Source: Phycisphaeraceae bacterium
GTDB lineage: Bacteria > Planctomycetota > Phycisphaerae > Phycisphaerales > SM1A02
Reading direction: 5' to 3'
Assembly: GCA_015709595.1 (NCBI GenBank)
Contig: CP054178.1
Span: 2,857,205 to 2,921,204, forward strand
Length of the DNA stretch: 64,000 nt
Part shown: piece by piece, positions 9,306 to 17,566 of the stretch
Layout: each line of letters opens with the position of its first letter
Position numbering within the stretch: the stretch's first letter is position 1
Made by a program: the position numbers and the translations under genes
The notes under the pieces: model-generated
What the model was told of the DNA's origin: nothing
The model's database searches: none
Seen by the model: only the letters and a program-made list of their open reading frames with translations

Positions 9306-9357
9306 GCCGACCATGTTCTGGGACATGCCGGAAGAAGCGTCAAGAAGGGAGTGAGCC

Positions 9358-9669
9358 ATGTCGCATCACCAGGTGTTCACCGCGTCGAACGAGCGTCGTC
9401 AATCCGGACGGTGGTCGATCGAAGGCGAGGCGGAGGTCATGGTGATCGCCGGAGAACGGCTCGGCGAGATGACGACGCTGCGACTGACGGACGCCGGTGA
9501 CCACGGGCTGGGCGGATGGTCGCGGCGACCGATGCCTTCCGGGCAGCCGGTGACGGTGGGGTTCGCCGAACGCGGGAAACCCGGACGATGCGGCGTGATC
9601 GCCCGGTGCGTACCGCTGGAGAACGGGTGGCAGCTGGGCATTCGCCTGCAGAGCCGTCTGGCGGCCTGA
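9358..9669 (+). CDS. Small PilZ-like protein
   Basis: A 103-residue soluble protein with a good ribosome site (AAGGGAG, six bases before ATG). The pattern of basic residues near the N-terminus (NERRQSGRW), then a strand with LTDAGDHGLGGW and PSGQPVTVGF, resembles the c-di-GMP-binding PilZ fold, but the RxxxR and D/NxSxxG signatures are degenerate, so ligand binding is uncertain. It lies upstream of the pseudopilin and pilus genes and in the same direction, which suits a pilus regulator. A plain hypothetical protein is the alternative. Confidence 0.5.
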   Translation: MSHHQVFTASNERRQSGRWSIEGEAEVMVIAGERLGEMTTLRLTDAGDHGLGGWSRRPMPSGQPVTVGFAERGKPGRCGVIARCVPLENGWQLGIRLQSRLAA

Positions 9670-9974
9670 AACGACGGAGGGTCGGACCATGCGGCCTGGG
9701 TAAGCCGTGACGTGTTCGACGCCTGCGGGCGGCGATGTTCGATGTCTCGGCTGCACCGGCACTTGCCGACGGTCGATACGAATCGTGAGTTGATGAAGTC
9801 CGGTCCATGCGCCGAGGCGCACGGGTCGGCCAGGACGCGATCGGTCGAGAGGCCGACGGGTCGATTCGGTGGTGACGGGACTGGCGTTGGTTCCGCACCG
9901 AGGAAACCGGAGGGGTGTCCGGACACGAGTCCGCCCCCGTACATGAACCCTGCAGGTTCCAAGGAGTACGCAAC
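9670..9974 (+). other. Leader region of the pseudopilin gene
   Basis: These 305 bases separate the PilZ-like gene from the major pseudopilin and probably hold the pilin promoter and 5' untranslated leader. I looked for a c-di-GMP riboswitch core and a sigma-54 site and saw neither. A short inverted repeat, TGTCCGGACA, lies near 9916. AAGGAG at 9961-9966 is the ribosome site of the pilin. Open frames here have no family resemblance. Confidence 0.45.
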
Positions 9975-10394
9975 ATGATGGCACGTGTTCGGAGCCGCGC
10001 GAAGCGCGCATTCACCCTGGTCGAAATCCTCATCGTGGTCGTGATTCTCGGCATCCTCGCCGCGATCGTCATCCCGCAGTTCACCGACGCGTCGCAGGAA
10101 GCGACGATGTCCAGCGTCAAGAGCATGCTGCAGACCATCCGCAGCCAGATCGAGCTCTACCGCGTCAAGAACAACGGCGTCCTCCCCGACCTCTCGGCGG
10201 ACTGGGATGATCTCGTGGACGGCGATTACCTCCAGGCCGCGCCCGTCAATCCCATCACCGGCGGCAGCGCCGTCGGCGACATGGGGGACGACTGGCACTG
10301 GGATGCCGCCGAAGGCAACATCCAGGCCCGCAATCCCGATGACATCGACTTCGATGGCGATGGCAACGGCGACGGCGACCCGCTGCCCTGGTAA
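9975..10394 (+). CDS. Type II secretion/type IV pilus major pseudopilin (GspG-like)
   Basis: Class III-signal pseudopilin of 139 residues. After a short basic leader the prepilin peptidase site is KRA/FTLVE: F13 would become the methylated first residue and E17 is the conserved Glu5. The hydrophobic helix (ILIVVVILGILAAIVIPQF) follows directly. The C-terminal part has an acidic DFDGDGNGDGD loop like the calcium-binding tail of GspG proteins. AAGGAG sits nine bases before the ATG. A strong terminator follows at once, so this gene can be transcribed alone at high level, as expected for the major subunit. Confidence 0.92.
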   Translation: MMARVRSRAKRAFTLVEILIVVVILGILAAIVIPQFTDASQEATMSSVKSMLQTIRSQIELYRVKNNGVLPDLSADWDDLVDGDYLQAAPVNPITGGSAVGDMGDDWHWDAAEGNIQARNPDDIDFDGDGNGDGDPLPW

Positions 10395-10424
10395 TCCCGG
10401 CGGCAAGCGACTGGCATGACCAAG

Positions 10425-10458
10425 ACGCCGCGGTGGAGACACCGCGGCGTTCTCTTTT
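10425..10458 (+). terminator. Intrinsic terminator after the major pseudopilin
   Basis: A perfect 11-bp GC-rich stem (ACGCCGCGGTG/CACCGCGGCGT) with a GAGA tetraloop, followed by TTCTCTTTT. It separates the abundant pilin transcript from the assembly genes downstream. Confidence 0.9.
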
Positions 10459-10476
10459 GCTCCGGAGTCAGCGATC

Positions 10477-11193
10477 ATGCGCATCACCGATGAGCGACAG
10501 GCCGATCAGGATTCGCCCACGCGGGCGGGTCGAGCTCAACGACGGCGGCGATTCCGGTCCAGGCGAGCCATGGCGGTTCGGCAGACCTTGGCGATGCTCT
10601 GTCTCCTGGGTGGCACGGGAACCGTCGGGTACATGGCGGGGCCGGGACTGGTGGAGGCGTCCGATTCCGTGCGTCAGGAGCGGTCCGCGCGCCGCGCCGC
10701 GCTGGCGATGATGCTCGACGCGGTCGCCGCCAGCATCAATCGAAGCCGGGCCGTCCTCGCCGTGCATCCACGTGCCGAAACCCCGTACGTGGACGTGGTG
10801 CTCTGGATGCACGATGACCGGAATCCGGGGTGCGTCGATGCGGACGAGGTGGCGCTGGTCAGCCACAGCCGGGCCTTGCGCTCCATTCGCCTGTTCATGC
10901 TCGACCCCGGCCGCCCCGCATCGCCGGTCGCGGCGACGGAGCGGCCCGGCGCCATGATGGCGGGGGACGGCTCGACCATGGTCCAGTCGCCCCGGTTCGG
11001 TGACCTCTGGCGGTCCGATCCGCGCGTGGCGTCCGTGATTCTGGCGGACGGTGTATCGGACCTGAGCATCGAGATCATCCGATCCGATGACGGGGGATAC
11101 GGCGCCATGCGAATCGAACTGATATGGGCCTCCGAAAGCGCCGATTGGGCTGAACGGGCGTCGGTGGTCGTTCGGCTGCCGTCGGAATCCTGA
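10477..11193 (+). CDS. Membrane-anchored protein in the pilus locus, possibly a degenerate minor pseudopilin
   Basis: A 238-residue protein with a basic N-terminus, one membrane segment (about 35-58, LAMLCLLGGTGTVGYM) and an external domain. The part after the membrane helix (AALAMMLDAVAASINRSR, DVVLWMHD, EVALVSHSRALRSIRLFML) has the order of elements seen in GspJ/PilW minor pilins. The prepilin signal with glycine then F-T-L-x-E is missing, so it may not be processed. It starts 19 bases after the pilin terminator and leads the assembly operon. The assignment rests mainly on position; no firm family was recognised. Confidence 0.55.
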   Translation: MRITDERQADQDSPTRAGRAQRRRRFRSRRAMAVRQTLAMLCLLGGTGTVGYMAGPGLVEASDSVRQERSARRAALAMMLDAVAASINRSRAVLAVHPRAETPYVDVVLWMHDDRNPGCVDADEVALVSHSRALRSIRLFMLDPGRPASPVAATERPGAMMAGDGSTMVQSPRFGDLWRSDPRVASVILADGVSDLSIEIIRSDDGGYGAMRIELIWASESADWAERASVVVRLPSES

Positions 11194-11209
11194 TCCAAGG
11201 AGATCGCCA

Positions 11210-11500
11210 GTGAAGCGCGTCCGATTTCTGAACATCGTTCTCACGGCTCTGGTCGTGGTGCTGGCCGGCCACCTCTGGGTCCGCGTGGCTGAACGCCCGC
11301 TGCTGGCGACCAGCGCCGCGGCGCAGGATGACGCCGGCGGCACGCTCGGCATCCCCAACGCCGCCAAGCAGCGCCAGGAGATCATCGACGCGCTGAAGCG
11401 GCTGACCGCCGAGCTGGAGAAGACCAACAAGCAGTTGAAGGAAGCCAAGTTCAAGGTGGAGGTCACCAACCTTCCCGAGCCCGCCAAGTCGGGGTCGTGA
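11210..11500 (+). CDS. Small membrane-anchored coiled-coil protein
   Basis: A 96-residue protein starting at GTG, with AAGGAG eight bases upstream. Residues 7-24 form a signal or membrane helix ending in an Ala-rich segment. Residues about 50-85 (QEIIDALKRLTAELEKTNKQ) predict a coiled coil. It lies between a minor-pilin candidate and a GspH-like pilin, 16 bases after the former and 16 before the latter, so it is very probably made with the pilus machine. I do not recognise a family. Confidence 0.65.
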   Translation: MKRVRFLNIVLTALVVVLAGHLWVRVAERPLLATSAAAQDDAGGTLGIPNAAKQRQEIIDALKRLTAELEKTNKQLKEAKFKVEVTNLPEPAKSGS

Positions 11501-11516
11501 AGTCGGAGGTTCTTTG

Positions 11517-12071
11517 ATGTCGCCTCGCCGTCACGGTGTCATCGCGCGTCCGAGCCGACGCGGATACACCCTCATCGAGTTGCTGCTGGTCATCGCCGTG
11601 CTGGGGCTGGCGGGAGCGATCCTGATCCCGTCGATGAGCCAGACGGACACGCTCCGCATTCAGGCGGCGGTCCGCATGATCATCGGCGATCTGGCCTTCG
11701 CCCAGTCTGACGCCCTGGCGCAGCAGGAGTACCGCCGCGTCTTCTTCTTCGAGGACGGCAACGGATACGTGCTGCTGCGTTCGCCGTTCGACCCGGAGTC
11801 GGATGCGATCTACGACCCGCTCTCCCGGACCGGCGCCTACGTCGTGCGGTTCGACCTGGATGAGCGCCTCCGGGGCGTCACGATCGAGTCGGTCGCCATC
11901 GACGGCGAGGAGCGATTCATCTCGTTCGACGAGTTGGGCGGCACGGTGACGGACGGCAACGCGCCTGGCACGGGAGGATCGATCATCGTGCGTTCGCCCA
12001 ACGCCCGCTATGAGATTCTCATCGCGCCGTTCACGGGCAAGATGAGCGTGCGGGAGTTGGCGCTGGAATAA
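11517..12071 (+). CDS. GspH/FimT-like minor pseudopilin
   Basis: A 184-residue prepilin. The peptidase site is RRG/YTLIE with glycine at 16, aromatic +1 and Glu at +5, followed by a hydrophobic helix LLLVIAVLGLAGAILIPSM. The next segment (LRIQAAVRMIIGDLAFAQSDALAQQ) is the GspH/FimT signature region, and the rest is a beta-rich globular domain. GGAGG lies seven bases before the chosen ATG; a TTG directly upstream is in frame but less likely. The protein probably sits at the tip of the pseudopilus. Confidence 0.87.
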   Translation: MSPRRHGVIARPSRRGYTLIELLLVIAVLGLAGAILIPSMSQTDTLRIQAAVRMIIGDLAFAQSDALAQQEYRRVFFFEDGNGYVLLRSPFDPESDAIYDPLSRTGAYVVRFDLDERLRGVTIESVAIDGEERFISFDELGGTVTDGNAPGTGGSIIVRSPNARYEILIAPFTGKMSVRELALE

Positions 12072-12102
12072 CAAGCTGCTCGTCGTGGGTCGAGGCGGGC
12101 CC

Positions 12103-13263
12103 ATGGCGTTCGGCCGGAGGGATGGAGGCGTGCTGGGATCCAGGTTCCTGTCATCCGTGGGCCACATCGGCATTGACTTCGGATCCGGCGGGGTCCGGCT
12201 GCTGCAGATGCGCCATCGCCGCGGGTGCTGGCAGGTGGTGGATCGCGCCCGCATGGAGCCCGAGGGGGAAGGCGTCCCCACGTCGGAGGCGTTCCGTCAC
12301 CTTCTGGGCGAACATCGCTTCGTCGGGCGCCGCTGTGTGGTCGGCGTGCCCCGGAGCGAAACCCTGATTCAATCGGTCCGGATGCCCCGGCTCAAGGACG
12401 CGGAAATGAAGCAGGCCGTGCTCTGGGAGGCGGCGGAGCGATTCAATCGGGGGCGGGACGAGTTGGAGGTGGACTACATCCGTCTGGGCGAGGTGCAGCG
12501 CGGCGCCGAATCCCGCGACGAGGTGCTGGTGATCGCCGCGCCGCGCGAGCGTCTTCAGCAGCGCCTCGACTCCCTGATCGAGGCGGGATTGCGTCCCGTC
12601 GCGGTCGAACTGCCGGTGTGCGCCATCGTTCGGACTCATTCGCTGCGCTGCCGGCGGGACGCGGATCAGCAGCATGTCCGGGCCATCCTGGAGATCGGCG
12701 GCTCCGGCTCGTCATTCATGGTCCTGCGGGGGGATCAGGTCGCCATGTGCAAGCCGATCGAGGTCGGCGGCGCCGACCTGGACAAGGCGGTGGCCGAGCG
12801 GCTCGGTCTGGACCTGCCGCTGAGCCGACAACTGAGGCAGCGTCGTCTGCTCGAACGGGCGAGGTCGATTCAGTCTGGTCATCCGGCTGGAGAACCTGAT
12901 GACAAGGAGCGGGCGATCTTCGAATCGGTCCGCGCCCTGCTCGATCGTCTCATTCGGGAAGTCGGGCTTTGCCTGCGGTACCACGGCGTCACGTTCCGTG
13001 GGCGTCCGCCTGAGCGCATCGTCCTGGCCGGAGCGGATGGGCTGGAGCCGCGACTGGACGCCATGCTCGCGGCCTCCACCAAGATGCCGGTGGCGTTTGA
13101 AGATCCGCTTTCGCCCGTTCAGCCCATGCTCGAGGGGATCGGTCACTCTGACGAGTGGGGACCGGCGCATGGCTGGCTCGCCGCCGCCGGCCTGTCGTTG
13201 CGCGGGTGGCGCGCCGCGACGGTCGCAGCCGGCTCAACGTCGGAACGGAGGGCCGCGGCATGA
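12103..13263 (+). CDS. pilM: PilM-like actin-fold pilus assembly ATPase
   Basis: A cytoplasmic 386-residue protein of the FtsA/MreB/PilM fold. The N-terminal nucleotide-binding block is IGIDFGSGGVRLLQM, and SVRMPRLKDAEMKQAVLWEA is the typical PilM segment after it. ILEIGGSGSSFMVL is the second phosphate loop. In pili, PilM binds the N-terminal peptide of PilN. The ATG at 12103 is chosen; a GTG at 12085 is also in frame. The stop overlaps the start of pilN (ATGA), a sign of translational coupling. Confidence 0.88.
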   Translation: MAFGRRDGGVLGSRFLSSVGHIGIDFGSGGVRLLQMRHRRGCWQVVDRARMEPEGEGVPTSEAFRHLLGEHRFVGRRCVVGVPRSETLIQSVRMPRLKDAEMKQAVLWEAAERFNRGRDELEVDYIRLGEVQRGAESRDEVLVIAAPRERLQQRLDSLIEAGLRPVAVELPVCAIVRTHSLRCRRDADQQHVRAILEIGGSGSSFMVLRGDQVAMCKPIEVGGADLDKAVAERLGLDLPLSRQLRQRRLLERARSIQSGHPAGEPDDKERAIFESVRALLDRLIREVGLCLRYHGVTFRGRPPERIVLAGADGLEPRLDAMLAASTKMPVAFEDPLSPVQPMLEGIGHSDEWGPAHGWLAAAGLSLRGWRAATVAAGSTSERRAAA

Positions 13264-13928
13264 GGCAGCACGAGATCGACCTGCTTCCCGAGGTCATGCG
13301 CATCAAGACGCAGGCCCGGGCCAGCGCCAGCCGGAACGTGACCATGGCCACGCTGACCGTGACGGCGCTGGTCCTTCTCTCCACCCACGCAAAAATGGTG
13401 CGCGGCGCCGCCGAGTCGGAACTGCGTCTGCTGCGTCACGAAGTCAAGGTGCTGGAGCAGAATGAGCGCGAGGCCGACCGCCTGCAGTCCGAACTGGAGC
13501 GGCTGCGGCGGCTCGAGGATCGACAGCGCCGGGTCGAGACTCCATTGCCCATCAGCCGCATCATCGCCGAGCTTGTCGGCGCCATGCCCGACTCGATGAC
13601 GATCGACCGGCTTGATGTGAACGCCGAGCAGGTCAGGCGGCAGCGCTCGACCCCGTCGAAAGGCGGCACGGATCCGGGTCCGCGCGTCCTGGTGGCCGAG
13701 GTGGCGGGCTTCGCGCGCGACGACCTGGACATCACGCGCTTTGTCTCGAATCTGGACGGGCGCGAGCCGTTCGCGGATGTTTCGCTCGACTACAGCCGGC
13801 AGCGGCAGGTTCACGGCGTGCCGGCGCGGGAGTTCCGTCTCAGCTTCACGATCGACTTCGATGCGGCGTGGGCGCTTCGCGAGGTCGATCCGTCCTGGTC
13901 GCAGCGGAAGGTGACCCATGTGGATTGA
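13260..13928 (+). CDS. pilN: PilN-like inner-membrane assembly protein
   Basis: A 222-residue bitopic protein. The first residues (MRQHEIDLLPEV) match the short I-N/D-LLP peptide by which PilN docks onto PilM. A membrane helix spans about 27-43 and a coiled coil about 46-92, followed by a ferredoxin-like periplasmic domain. The start overlaps the pilM stop by four bases, and the end overlaps pilO by 11 bases. An insertion rich in basic residues (VRRQRSTPSKGG, about 126-137) lies within the periplasmic domain. Confidence 0.85.
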   Translation: MRQHEIDLLPEVMRIKTQARASASRNVTMATLTVTALVLLSTHAKMVRGAAESELRLLRHEVKVLEQNEREADRLQSELERLRRLEDRQRRVETPLPISRIIAELVGAMPDSMTIDRLDVNAEQVRRQRSTPSKGGTDPGPRVLVAEVAGFARDDLDITRFVSNLDGREPFADVSLDYSRQRQVHGVPAREFRLSFTIDFDAAWALREVDPSWSQRKVTHVD

Positions 13929-14478
13929 CCGGAAGTTTCTGCTTTCCGCCGCCGTCATGCTCGGCGCGTTCGCGCTGGGCGCGGTGGTGCTGGCGGCGCC
14001 GCAGTACCGGGCGGCTCGCGACGCCGCGGGCACCATTCGCTCCGTGCGGCAGCGGCTCGCCACGGGAAGTGAGAGCGCCGCCGGTCTTCGTGAGATGCAG
14101 GAGCGGCTCGCACGGGAGCGTCAGGCGTTCGAGTCGAGCGCCAGGACCATCCCCGCCAGCGCCGACGTGGCCTCGATCATCCGAGCGCTCAACAGGCCGA
14201 TCGACGGCGTCCAGGTGCTGGACCAGACGTTCAACGCCGGTCGAACGCCGACGCCCGTGCCGCGCGTGGACGACGGCTCGCTTTCATCGTTGCCGCTCAC
14301 CATTGACATGGTGGCGACGTATGACGTGGTTCACGACCTGCTGCGCAGCGTCGAATCGATGCCGCGGCTGATTCGCATCGCCTCGGTGCGCGTCGAACGG
14401 CTCGCGGACTCCGAGCACGTCGTCAAGGCGACCATCCTGCTGGACGTGATCTTCGAGCCCGCCGGCCAGGCGTCGTAA
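13918..14478 (+). CDS. pilO: PilO-like inner-membrane assembly protein
   Basis: A 186-residue protein with a membrane helix at about 8-28 (LSAAVMLGAFALGAVVLA), a coiled-coil stretch to about 80 and a small alpha/beta domain with FDVIFEP-like ending. Size, topology and the position directly after pilN identify it as the PilO partner that dimerises with PilN in the periplasm. The sequence alone gives only weak similarity, as is common for PilO. It overlaps pilN by 11 bases. Confidence 0.78.
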   Translation: MWIDRKFLLSAAVMLGAFALGAVVLAAPQYRAARDAAGTIRSVRQRLATGSESAAGLREMQERLARERQAFESSARTIPASADVASIIRALNRPIDGVQVLDQTFNAGRTPTPVPRVDDGSLSSLPLTIDMVATYDVVHDLLRSVESMPRLIRIASVRVERLADSEHVVKATILLDVIFEPAGQAS

Positions 14479-14526
14479 GGCGGAAGGCCGCGTCAGGCGC
14501 CTGGTTGCCTTCGTGGAGCCCTGAAC

Positions 14527-15156
14527 ATGCCCCAGTCGTTGCAGCGAATCTGGATCCGATTGACCGCCGACCGCCGGCGATTCGGCATTCTGGTCGCCAT
14601 GGTGCTGGTGGGGCTGCTGTTGTGGGGACGGGTGATCATCGTGTCCAGCCCGCCCCGTCGCGCCGTGGCGGGAAGCGGGGAGCGACTGACCCAGAAGCCG
14701 GCGGAGACGCCCCGAGGCGGGTCAGCGTCGTCCGAGAATCCCCCCGCGCCGCCGCGTGAGGTGGCGCTTGCGTCCGAGATGACGCGCGACCCCTTCCGGA
14801 TCAACCCGCAGCACTTCCCCAGACCGACTCCCCCGGCGAAAGAGGCAAGGGATGAGGGCAAGTCGGGTTCATCCCCGGCCGATGATGAGGCGCGCGATGA
14901 GGCGCTTCGAGTCGGGCGGATCGAGGCCGCCGCGAGGAACCTCACGCTGGAGGCGGTCATGAAAGGAGCTTCGCTCGCCGTGATTGATGGGCGCACCCTC
15001 CGGGTCGGAGACAGCGTTTCCAGCCCGAAGCATCCGGGATTCGACTTCACGCTGATCGAGGTGGGCGACCGCTCGGCAGTGCTGGAGTGCGAGGGCATCC
15101 GGGTGGAACTGCGCCTCTCAGCGGCGGCGGACCGGACCCCGTCCCGACCCCGATGA
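14527..15156 (+). CDS. GspC/PilP-like periplasmic linker protein
   Basis: A 209-residue protein with a membrane segment at about 20-39, a long Pro/Ala-rich linker (45-125) and a small C-terminal beta domain (NLTLEAVMKGASLAVIDGRT, then RVGDSV and VLECEGIRVELRLS). That C-terminal pattern is the HR/PilP-like domain which contacts the secretin N0 region in both secretion and pilus machines. It has no lipobox, which favours a GspC-like over a PilP-like anchoring. It lies 25 bases before the secretin. Confidence 0.72.
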   Translation: MPQSLQRIWIRLTADRRRFGILVAMVLVGLLLWGRVIIVSSPPRRAVAGSGERLTQKPAETPRGGSASSENPPAPPREVALASEMTRDPFRINPQHFPRPTPPAKEARDEGKSGSSPADDEARDEALRVGRIEAAARNLTLEAVMKGASLAVIDGRTLRVGDSVSSPKHPGFDFTLIEVGDRSAVLECEGIRVELRLSAAADRTPSRPR

Positions 15157-15181
15157 TCCAGGACCCGAGGAGCGACTCGAC

Positions 15182-17434
15182 ATGCTTTCGATGAACCACG
15201 GTCTGACGCGGCGTTTTCTCCTGCCCCTGACTTCCGTCTGCGCCCTGTCGGTCGGGCTTGCCGACCCGGCATTCGGGCAGCAGGGGGGTCAGCAGGATCC
15301 GGCCAAGCAGGATGTCAACGTCACCGACTTCGACACCGTCGATCTGTCCGTGCAGGACGCCGACCTGGCCCAGGTTCTGCAGATGCTCTCCATCCAGAGC
15401 CGCAAGAACATCATCTCGAGCAAGAACGTCTCGGCCACGGTGACGGCCAACCTGTACGACGTGACGTTCCACGAGGCGCTGGACGCCATCCTCAAGGTCA
15501 ACGGCTTCACCTGGGAGGAGAAGGGCAACTTCATCTACGTGTACACGCAGGATGAATACAACCGCATTCAGGAAGCCAACCGCAAGACCACCAGCCGCAC
15601 CTTCGAGCTCAACTACCTCTCCGCCCGCGACGGCATCGAGTTCATCACGCCGCTGCTCAGCGACAAGGGCAAGGCCAGCGCCCGGGGCGACGTGAAGGCG
15701 GGCTTCAAGCCCACATCCGACGACGGGGGCGGCGACAGCTACGCCTACAACGTCAAGATCGTCGTCAATGACTATCCCGAGAATCTTGACGCCATCGCGG
15801 CCCTGCTGGGCGAACTGGACACGGCCCCGGACCAGGTGATGGTGGAGGCGACCATTCTCCAGGCCGCGGTGGATGAGGCCAATGCCTTCGGCATCGACTT
15901 CAACATCATCGGCAACATGGACTTCACCAACATCTCCGCGCCGCTGCGGGCCGTGGACAACCTGTTCAACGGCCGCAACCCGGTGAGCGGATTCCAGCCC
16001 GCCGACAACAAGGCCCACGCCGTGGGCACCAGCGTCGGCAACACCGGCGGACCCGGCGGACTCAAGGTCGGCATCATCAGCAATGACATCAGCGTCTTCC
16101 TGCGCGTGCTGGACGAAGTGACCGACAGCACCATCCTGGCGCGGCCCAAGATCATGGCCCTGAACCGGCAGCGTGCGGAAGTGCTCGTGGGCGCCCGCAT
16201 CGGCTACCTGTCCACCACCGCCACCGAGACTACGACCACGCAATCAGTCGAGTTTCTCGACACCGGCATCCAGCTGGTCTTCCGTCCCTTCATCTCGAAG
16301 GACGGGATGATCCGGCTCGAACTGAAGCCCAGCGTCTCCGAGGCCTCGCTGCGCACCGTCACCCAGGCCAACAGCACGCAGGTGACCATCCCCGACGAAC
16401 TGACCAACGAACTGACGACCAACGTGCGCGTGCGCGACGGCCAGACCGTCGTGCTGGGCGGTCTCTTCAAGGAGTCCACCACCATCACGCGGCGCCAGGT
16501 GCCGCTGCTGGGCGACATTCCCATCCTCGGCGCCGCCTTCCGCGGGCAGGACGACAACGTCGAGCGCGACGAAATCATCTTCCTCATCACCCCCTCCATC
16601 GCCCGCGATGAGGTGCTGTGGGAGAACGGCCACCAGATGCTCGCCATGACCGAGCTCGTCCGCATCGGCGCCCGCAACGGCCTGCTGCCCTTCAGCCGCG
16701 AGAAGATGACCACCTCCTACAACCAGAGCGCCATGGACGCCGCCGCCGCAGGCGACACCGAACTGGCCCTCTACCACATTCGCAACTCGCTGCGGCTCAA
16801 CGCCAACCAGCCGGAGATGATCGCCCTTCGTCAGCGGCTCTCGGGCGACGTCGAGAAGGGCTACGAGCGCAGTCTGCTCGAGCGCGTGCTCAAGCGCAAC
16901 ACCGAGCGGCAGAGCGACGCCCGCTCCAACTCAACGCCGACCTTCGATCGCGATCCGCTCCTCGCCCTCAACCGCGTCACCATCAGCGTGAAGGGGCAGC
17001 AGAATCAGAACGAATCGTCCGCCGCGCCGCCCTCCACCAACGCCGCGTCCTCCACGCCCGCCCAGTTCGCGCTCCAGCCCGTCTCCGACCCCGCCGCCGG
17101 GCAGCCCTCGGACGCCACCACGGCCCCCGCTGAGAACTCGTCCGACTTCCACCCCCAGGACGTCGCCTTCGACTTCGACGCCGCCCTTCAGGGCGCCGGG
17201 ACCAGCGACGCCGCCGCCAACTCCGCCAACTCCCGCAACACCACCAGCCACCACGCCGCCCCCACCCCCGGCTTCGAAGGGCTCGATGAAACCTCCACCG
17301 GCTTCACCTTCGCCCCCGTCACCCGCTGGTACCTGCCTCAGTTCTTCCGCTTCGATCCCCACGGACGTTTTCAGACCACCGTCACCGAAGACGCCTCCTT
17401 TTTCGACCGATGGAAGAACGTCGGCGAGGAATGA
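15182..17434 (+). CDS. Type II/IV secretin
   Basis: A 750-residue outer-membrane pore subunit. It has a signal peptide (about 1-32), N-domains (VDLSVQDADLAQVLQMLSIQ is a typical STN/N0-like block; NVKIVVNDYPENLDAIAALL is N1) and the secretin core with the signature VPLLGDIPILGAAFRG at about 440-455, then ERDEIIFLITPSI. After the core comes a long Ser/Thr/Ala/Pro-rich tail of about 250 residues ending in WYLPQFF. Such a tail is longer than in proteobacterial PilQ or GspD. GAGGAG sits upstream of the ATG. Confidence 0.9.
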   Translation: MLSMNHGLTRRFLLPLTSVCALSVGLADPAFGQQGGQQDPAKQDVNVTDFDTVDLSVQDADLAQVLQMLSIQSRKNIISSKNVSATVTANLYDVTFHEALDAILKVNGFTWEEKGNFIYVYTQDEYNRIQEANRKTTSRTFELNYLSARDGIEFITPLLSDKGKASARGDVKAGFKPTSDDGGGDSYAYNVKIVVNDYPENLDAIAALLGELDTAPDQVMVEATILQAAVDEANAFGIDFNIIGNMDFTNISAPLRAVDNLFNGRNPVSGFQPADNKAHAVGTSVGNTGGPGGLKVGIISNDISVFLRVLDEVTDSTILARPKIMALNRQRAEVLVGARIGYLSTTATETTTTQSVEFLDTGIQLVFRPFISKDGMIRLELKPSVSEASLRTVTQANSTQVTIPDELTNELTTNVRVRDGQTVVLGGLFKESTTITRRQVPLLGDIPILGAAFRGQDDNVERDEIIFLITPSIARDEVLWENGHQMLAMTELVRIGARNGLLPFSREKMTTSYNQSAMDAAAAGDTELALYHIRNSLRLNANQPEMIALRQRLSGDVEKGYERSLLERVLKRNTERQSDARSNSTPTFDRDPLLALNRVTISVKGQQNQNESSAAPPSTNAASSTPAQFALQPVSDPAAGQPSDATTAPAENSSDFHPQDVAFDFDAALQGAGTSDAAANSANSRNTTSHHAAPTPGFEGLDETSTGFTFAPVTRWYLPQFFRFDPHGRFQTTVTEDASFFDRWKNVGEE

Positions 17435-17476
17435 TCGGACGACCACCCACCGGTCGCTCAACCACCAGACCCTTCG

Positions 17477-17509
17477 CCGACGCGCCTTCACCACGGGGCG
17501 CGTCGGTCT
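17477..17509 (+). terminator. Possible weak terminator or attenuator after the secretin
   Basis: A 10-bp stem CCGACGCGCC/GGCGCGTCGG with a 10-base loop, followed only by TCTGTTC. The poor T tract suggests partial readthrough into the TPR lipoprotein gene. Confidence 0.4.
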
Positions 17510-17566
17510 GTTCACAGAACACCATCCGCCCCGCGCACGATTCCGTTCTCATCCGGAAACCCACCC

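Noticed and set aside
9670-9974. c-di-GMP riboswitch in the pilin leader
   Set aside because: I looked for the conserved GEMM core and paired stems and did not find them; the region shows only a short palindrome and the ribosome site.
9712-9978. Small open frame in the pilin leader
   Set aside because: It overlaps the pilin start, has no ribosome site, and its composition is unlike a folded protein.
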